Source: an uncultured Roseburia sp. (GTDB taxonomy: Bacteria > Bacillota > Clostridia > Lachnospirales > Lachnospiraceae). Taken from it: 5,660 nt of DNA. Below, piece by piece: positions 5,551 to 5,660 of this stretch (position 1 is the stretch's first letter; the number at the start of each line of letters is the position of its first letter). Made by a program: the position numbers and the translations under genes. The DNA is taken from contig CAJLGN010000113.1 of NCBI GenBank assembly GCA_905206195.1, forward strand, positions 1 to 5,660. The letters run 5' to 3'. The notes beneath the pieces were generated by a model. It saw only the letters and a program-made list of their open reading frames with translations. It was not told the DNA's origin and ran no database searches.

Positions 5551-5660
5551 TTATGCCTCGTCTTTTCTAACGCATAAGAAACGAAGAACGTTATCCATAA
5601 TACGGACATCCTGCTCAACAGCAGCTGGAACTGTTGCTTCAGCTTCGAACTGGATGAAGT
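5551..5660 (-). CDS. rpsF: 30S ribosomal protein bS6 (C-terminal 35 residues only)
   Basis: bS6 is the partner of bS18 on the small-subunit platform. Only the end of the gene is in the window: 35 codons and a TAA at 5551-5553, with the start beyond the right edge. The visible protein, FIQFEAEATVPAAVEQDVRI followed by MDNVLRFLCVRKDEA, matches the family's last strand and helix (typically F...V...IERxxRIxDxVLRxL). It is the promoter-proximal gene of the operon and lies 20 bases before ssb. Truncation is due to the window edge, not to mutation. Confidence 0.95.
   Translation of the reverse strand, partial: FIQFEAEATVPAAVEQDVRIMDNVLRFLCVRKDEA

Noticed and set aside
1..5660. CRISPR array, insertion sequence, tRNA or rRNA gene, att site, or defence system
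   Set aside because: No regularly spaced repeats, transposase or integrase frame, inverted-repeat ends or tRNA cloverleaf were seen by eye; gene content is almost wholly housekeeping.

Overview
The window looks like a piece of a Firmicutes (class Clostridia) chromosome, most likely from the Lachnospiraceae or a close relative. This rests on three things: strong AGGAGG-type ribosome binding sites, the gene order, and protein details such as an SSB with Phe in place of the usual OB-fold Trp and a tail ending in LPFN. The family-level placement is recognition from memory and has not been tested by a search. Every supported gene lies on the minus strand, so transcription runs from the right end of the window to the left.

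Layout in order of transcription: the last 35 codons of rpsF (bS6, cut by the window edge), then ssb, then rpsR (bS18, zinc-ribbon form). These three are tightly spaced and end at a strong Rho-independent terminator with a second small hairpin ahead of it. Next comes a single-gene unit encoding a 220-residue secreted lipoprotein of unknown function, with its own candidate promoter, a strong ribosome binding site and its own terminator. A third unit starts at an extended -10 promoter and holds gdpP (membrane-bound c-di-AMP phosphodiesterase), rplI (bL9) and dnaB (replicative helicase, cut at the left edge after 377 codons).

The window joins two conserved blocks: rpsF-ssb-rpsR (ribosomal proteins flanking the single-strand DNA-binding protein) and gdpP-rplI-dnaB (second-messenger turnover, ribosome and replication fork). 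The lipoprotein between them is the only accessory-looking gene. No yybS-type membrane gene, which sits near gdpP in Bacillus, is present between rpsR and gdpP.

I do not see an undescribed defence, mobile or RNA-guided system here. The points worth a second look are small: gdpP very probably starts at a TTG (3731), because the upstream in-frame ATG coincides with the promoter start region; two mutually exclusive hairpins lie between rplI and dnaB, one covering part of the dnaB ribosome binding site; and the lipoprotein carries an FG-GAP/EF-hand-like acidic loop.
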